Part shown: positions 59,501-64,000 of the stretch, piece by piece | How positions within the stretch are numbered: the stretch's first letter is position 1 | How the letters are laid out: each line of letters starts with the position of its first letter | Source: Raphanus sativus | Lineage: Eukaryota; Streptophyta; Magnoliopsida; Brassicales; Brassicaceae | Assembly (NCBI RefSeq): GCF_000801105.2 | Contig: NC_079515.1 | Coordinates: 6,572,001-6,636,000 of the forward strand | Length of the DNA stretch: 64,000 bases | Reading direction: 5' to 3' | The notes under the pieces: model-generated | What the model was told of the DNA's origin: nothing | The model's database searches: none | What the model saw: only the letters and a program-made list of their open reading frames with translations | Translations under genes and position numbers: made by a program

Positions 59501-60466
59501 TAGTATAAGAGTTGAGTGGGATAGGATTGAGGTTTAGTATCTAGGGATTGGGTTTGGATATGTTTTGTATTTAGGGATTGCATGTAAAGTTATAATTTTA
59601 TACTATTTTGGCTGTATATAATAGAACATTGGGCGCATGTGTGTGTGGTTAATAAAAGCAGGCGTGGATGGCTTTTTCTTATGTTGGCTACGTTGTTCTT
59701 TTTTGCTTTTTACCTGATACCTACAAAGATAAAGGATAAAACCGGATAATCTAGAGCACAAATGTTAGAAAATGAATTATGTCAAAATCAATGCTATTTA
59801 TTTAATTTACACTCAAAATATGGCTAGTTGGCAAATAAGCCCTTCAAAAAAAGTTTGAGAAAATAATAGTACAAAATACGATGAGGATCGATCGGTTACA
59901 ACGATACGAGTATCAGGGAAATAAATAAACACAGGTGACAGCAAAGTACTGAATTATTATTTACTCTTTTTTTAAGGCATACTGTATTATTATTTACGCA
60001 TGCGATGCACGATCAATTCACGAGATATTTAAGTAAATGATTGATCAAAGAGGGTTCCATTGAATTTTAGTACCCATCGTGTCACCATCTTCATTGATCA
60101 ATCTTGTTCTCTCAGTTTTTTTGGAACAATTTTTGATACAAGCAGATGCCCAATAAGTACTCAATTGAAAACATAATTTGGCTAATTTTACGTGTATATC
60201 TAATTTAGGCAACGAAATAATTAAACCATGAGTTTAGAAACCAGCAGGATTAAGTTAGGTGGAATTTCTAGTGGTGTGAACGTTATCATCACGCTTAAAG
60301 ATCAACAAGGGAGAATGAGTCAATAAAATGGTTTTTCTCATGAGAAGGAAAGTTACAAAAAATAATTAGATACTTGTGGACCCAAATAAATATTTTTTTA
60401 TATAGAAACCATGTGATGCGTATTATTGTTATAATTAAATAAACTAAACAATTACAAAGACGTTTG
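56580..60466. other. Long intergenic stretch before the lectin gene
   Basis: AT-rich. Contains a two-copy 61-base tandem repeat (57695-57805, 'tagcatacacgttccacgag') and a T/C-rich patch with a 67-residue frame at 58716-58919, no domain recognised. A 'YLPSRLF' frame at 59173-59385 has a 'tttagggttt'-rich end (59320-59370). A palindrome-rich AT tract lies near 58200-58330. No gene called. Confidence 0.5.
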
Positions 60467-60474
60467 TATATAAG
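60467..60474 (+). promoter_or_regulatory. TATA box of the myrosinase-binding-protein-like gene
   Basis: TATATAAG, followed by a leader whose first exon would end at the donor CAG|GTAATC (60548/60549). The 5'-UTR intron would run to the acceptor AG at 61168, with the ATG 15 bases into the next exon. This structure is inferred from splice consensus only. Confidence 0.55.
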
Positions 60475-61183
60475 TCCTACCATTTAGGCTCGCTTCTCCC
60501 GCATCAAATATTCATCTTCATCATCGGATTCATAACCACTACAATCAGGTAATCCCTCTCTCACTAGCTTCTCTCTCTCTCTTGTATATAATTTATATGT
60601 GTATATATACATGTATGTTTGTACCTTCTTTACAAATATAACAATCAGTTGTTTCTTTTTATTTCTATCTCAATCACTTTTAAAAAAAATGAAGGGACCT
60701 ACTTGACTTTGTTAAAACAGTGGTCCAGATTGTTATCGATTTTTTTTTTTTTTTTGAGAGCAATGTTATCGATTTATCATTGTGTTATAAAGACTTATAG
60801 CATAGACCAGTTTCAGCGCATAGTTAGATGTTAAAGCTTACCGTTTACGTTAGTTTCTTATATTTAAATAAAAAGGTAGGAAGAAGGTGAGAAATTTCTG
60901 ATATTTTATTTTTTAAAGAAGACTTAAAAAATATTTATTAGAGCCACTTGAATCTTTGTTAATGAATTCAATATTATCTATTTAATCACATAATTTATTT
61001 ATATTGGGAACAATAATGCAGTATTATATTGGTGAGAGGTGCGTTTAGACTAAGGAACCGGATTTATTAGCTTTGACTTGAGACTTTCATCTACACTATG
61101 GAGCAGTTCATTACATTTAGTCAAGAACAAGAAAACTAAATCCGTATTACTGTATAATATACGAACAGGTAATCGAAGTGACA

Positions 61184-63526
61184 ATGTCTTGGGACGATGG
61201 TAAGCACGCGAAGGTGAACAAAGTCCAGATTACGTACGATGACGTCATCTACTCAATCCAGGTCACGTACGCCGGAACCGCTCTTCAATCCCAGCGCCGT
61301 GGCTCCGTTGGGCCCAAAACTGCCGAGGTTAGTTGAATAACAAACATAAGTCTTTTATAGTTTCAGTTCTAGTGGTAACGCTTAATATATGTTTATGTAA
61401 CAATATAGACTGAACTTTTGTTTTGTTATGTAATAGTTCACTTTGGGTCCGGACGAGTACATAACGTCTCTGTCTGCTTACGGCAAAACGCTGACCACGC
61501 AAGAAGTTATCACGGCGTTGACTTTCACAACGAACAAGGGGACTTATGGTCCCTACGGAAACAAAACTGGTTACCAGATCTCTGCTCCGGAAGGTTCCGG
61601 TAAACAGATCGCCGGTTTCCTTGGTACGAGCGGCAATGTTCTCAACTCCATCGACGTTCACTACGCTCCCATACCCACTGGAACCGGCGGAACCGGAACC
61701 GGAGGAACAGGAACTGGTGGAACCGGGACCGGTGGAACTGGTGGAACCGGGACTGGTGGATCCGGGACCGGTGGAACTGGAACTGGGGGAACCGGAACCG
61801 GTGGTACTGGCACGGGAGGAACAGGAACTGGTGGAACTGGTACGGGAGGAACCGGAACTGGCGGATCAGGGACCGGTTCAGGGGCTGAAAAGTTGGATGC
61901 ACAAGGTGGCACAGGAGGAACTGCATGGGACGACGGATCCGATCACGACGGCCTAACAAAGATAACCGTAAGAACAGGTGGGGTAGGCGTTCAATACGTT
62001 CAGTTCGACTATGTGAAAGCCGGACAACCGAAACAAGGAGCCCTCCGTGGTGTGCAAGGAAGTAGAGGTTTAACACGAGATGTAAGCTAAGAAGGTTTAA
62101 TTAATTTTCCTAGGATGATTTTTTTTTTTTGTACTGACATTGTAAACCACTGCAGTTTTTGATTAACCATCCGGACGAGCATCTGGTTTCAGTCGAGGGT
62201 TGGTACGATCCCTCCAATGTCATCTTGGGAATCCAGTTCAAAACTAACCTGAAGACTTCTGATTACTTCGGCTATGAGTTCGATGGTACTGGTACTAAAT
62301 TTACTCTCCAAGTTCAAGACAAAAAGATCATTGGGTTCCACGGTTTCGCCAGCGACCATCTCAATTCCATTGGAGCTTATTTCGTTCCCGTATCCTCCAC
62401 CCCCACCAATCCTAACGTTCCACCCACGAAGCTTGACGCTAAGGGTGGTGAGTCTGGAGCTGAGTGGGACGATGGTGCTCACGACGATGTTAAAAAGGTC
62501 TCTGTTGGACAAGGCACAGATGGTATAGCAGCCGTCATGTTTGAATACAGAAACGGTTCTTCAGTTGTTATTGGAGCTGAACGTGGGACACCAACAATGC
62601 TTGGATACGAAGGGGTACGTTAAAAGTTAAAACCGATATGTACTAGAGTTTTTCCCTTCTTTTTTTTTTTTGAAAAATTCTATGTGAAAAAAAAAATAGT
62701 TTAAATATTTTTGTTACGCCTTCCTCTTGTGCAGTTTGAGCTTGCATCTGATGAATACATAACCATCGTGGAAGGAACCTTCGACAAAATCTTAGGAAGT
62801 GATGGCCTGACACGTCTCACTTTCCATACTAACAAGGATACATATGGTCCGTATGGTATCGAAGGTAGTGCACACTTTGACTTCAAGGCGGAAGGTCACA
62901 AGATAACGGGGTTCCATGGACGAGCTGGTGCTACTATTACTGCTATTGGAGTTTACTTAGCTCCATTAGGTACCACCCCCTTGATTCCTGCAGAACCAAG
63001 CAAGAAGCTAGACGCTAAGGGTGGTGATGGAGGAGCAACATGGGATGATGGCGCTTTCGACGGCGTACGCAAAGTGTCTGTAGGACAAGCCGAAGATGGT
63101 ATAGGAGCGGTTAAGTTTGTGTACAACAAAGGTTCTTCTGAGATCGTAGGAGATGAACATGGAAAGAGTACTCTACTCGGATTCGAAGAGGTACTATAGC
63201 TTAGTTCTTTCTGTTTTCTTTATCATTTTTTTAACATATGGACTAAATTTCAGTTTTGGTTACTTTGATTCCAGTTTGAGCTTAACTATCCAAGTGAGTA
63301 CATCACGGAAGTACATGGCACATGCGACACAATCTTTGGGAGCCAATCCGCGATCATTACCATGCTTACGTTCAAGACTAATAAGCCAGCAACATATGGT
63401 CCCTTTGGGCTTACTGCTGGCCCACCCTTCGAACTCAAACTGGATGGCCACAAGATTGTTGGGTTCCATGGAAGTGCTGGTGATCTGCTTCACAAATTTG
63501 GAGTCCATGTCCTTCCCATCAACTGA
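61184..63526 (+). CDS. Four-domain jacalin lectin, myrosinase-binding-protein type
   Basis: Coding exons 61184-61327, 61437-62081, 62156-62614, 62735-63190 and 63275-63526 join in phase to 651 residues. Domain 1 starts directly at MSWDDGKH, without the usual KLxAxGG strand. Domains 2-4 each start KLDA(Q/K)GG and contain WDDG. Between domains 1 and 2 lies a Gly-Thr linker of about 65 residues (61680-61880) built on GTGGTGTGG. Most introns fall in the middle of a jacalin domain. The sugar-loop motif GxxxD is intact in domain 2 (GFASD) and domain 4 (GSAGD), but reads GTSGN in domain 1 and GRAGA in domain 3. The MSWDDGKH start resembles Brassica/Arabidopsis MBP proteins that associate with myrosinase in glucosinolate defence; position fits the At3g164xx lectin cluster. 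Confidence 0.92.
61680..61880 (+). repeat. Coding minisatellite for the Gly-Thr linker
   Basis: Near-tandem 'ggaac(c/t)gg' hexamer/nonamer units encode GTG/GTGG repeats with two Ser replacements. Synonymous third-base variation is frequent, so the array is not brand new, but unit number is likely to vary between alleles. Confidence 0.9.
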
Positions 63527-63927
63527 TTCCTGGAGATCTTGAATTTGTCACACTTTTGTGGTCTTTTGCACGTTGAACTTTGAATTGCTGTTTCTGGTTT
63601 CTGTTTGTTTCATCGCTTCAGTGGTTGACGTCTTTTCTTTGTGTTATTGTTCTGTCTTTTGTTGGATTTGTGATCCATTTTAATAAAAGAAGCGTGTTTC
63701 AATTGTTTCTCTACTTCCTTGAATCATAACATTTAGCACACTCCAAAAAGACACACATGGGTTTATTAAAATAACAATAGAAGAACCCTCCTTTATTTAG
63801 ATAGCCAATAGACAAGACAAACGTACATTAAGATATAAGACAAACCAAAAACAACAACAATAGACCATGCAACTCCATAAGTTCACATGATAATCTTATT
63901 CATACACAATATAAGATTGGTTCTGCA
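63527..63927. other. Shared 3' flank of two convergent lectin genes
   Basis: Contains AATAAAA near 63681, a probable poly(A) signal for the plus-strand gene. No coding sequence. Confidence 0.55.
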
Positions 63928-64000
63928 TCAGTTGGCTATGGGCGCCACTCTAACTCCGATCTTGTAAAGAAACTCACCAGATTGTCCATAGAACCCAACG
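63928..64000 (-). CDS. Jacalin-related lectin, last 23 codons (cut by window end)
   Basis: Minus strand, reading into the window: VGFYGQSGEFLYKIGVRVAP then IAN and TGA (63930-63928). It lines up with the C-terminal strand of jacalin domains such as [20 protein letters not shown] in the neighbouring gene. It has E where the GxxxD aspartate is expected (GQSGE). The rest of the gene lies beyond the window. It converges with the four-domain lectin gene 401 bases away. Confidence 0.82.
   Translation of the reverse strand, partial: VGFYGQSGEFLYKIGVRVAPIAN

Noticed and set aside
61642..62076. Pro/Val- and Arg/Phe-rich antisense frames in the lectin gene
   Set aside because: Antisense shadows of the Gly-Thr minisatellite.
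1..64000. CRISPR array, operon or bacterial-type defence system
   Set aside because: The window is plant nuclear DNA with spliced genes; the direct repeats seen are minisatellites or transposon parts with no unique equal-length spacers.

Overview
The window looks like nuclear DNA of a Brassica-type crucifer. It is AT-rich and full of transposable elements, and its intron-containing genes read as close relatives of Arabidopsis thaliana genes. The order of the host genes matches what I recall of consecutive Arabidopsis loci At3g16340 to At3g16380, followed by the At3g164xx jacalin-lectin cluster. I cannot tell which Brassica species or subgenome this is.

Host genes, left to right: (1) 7922-16325 (+), a full-length 19-exon ABCG29/PDR1-type transporter; (2) 17371-19178 (+), a single-repeat MYB factor with an N-terminal zinc knuckle, orthologue-like to At3g16350; (3) 36782-38687 (+), AHP4, a histidine phosphotransfer protein; (4) 40547-41962 (+), a secreted GDSL esterase/lipase like At3g16370; (5) 42299-44607 (-), a four-RRM poly(A)-binding protein like PAB6; (6) 61184-63526 (+), a four-domain jacalin lectin of the myrosinase-binding-protein type with a long Gly-Thr linker; (7) 63928-64000 (-), the last codons of a second jacalin gene, convergent with the first. 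I joined exons by hand; every junction used GT-AG and kept phase.

The DNA between the genes is mostly transposon. 1427-3091 is a non-autonomous PIF/Harbinger element holding pieces of two host genes (PI31-like and cinnamoyl-CoA-reductase-like). 4089-4258 is a SINE-like insertion and 4790-5780 a long-TIR Mutator-like element. 22616-22982 and 34947-35662 are hAT-like elements. 23902-29281 is a large PIF/Harbinger element with a GRF zinc-finger gene, a MYB-like ORF1 broken by a Cassandra-type solo LTR carrying 5S rRNA-like sequence, and a decayed DDE transposase. 30175-31562 is a Stowaway-like MITE split by a 5'-truncated LINE. 48.3-53.3 kb holds two copies of a Helitron-like repeat, the second split by another Helitron (50442-52952) that carries PP2C and RPA-like fragments. 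54195-56579 is a related Helitron in the opposite orientation.

The host genes do not form an operon-like unit. They cover monolignol export and defence (ABCG29), transcriptional repression (MYB), cytokinin phosphorelay (AHP4), cell-wall or lipid esterase activity (GDSL), mRNA binding (PAB6) and the glucosinolate-myrosinase lectin system (jacalins).
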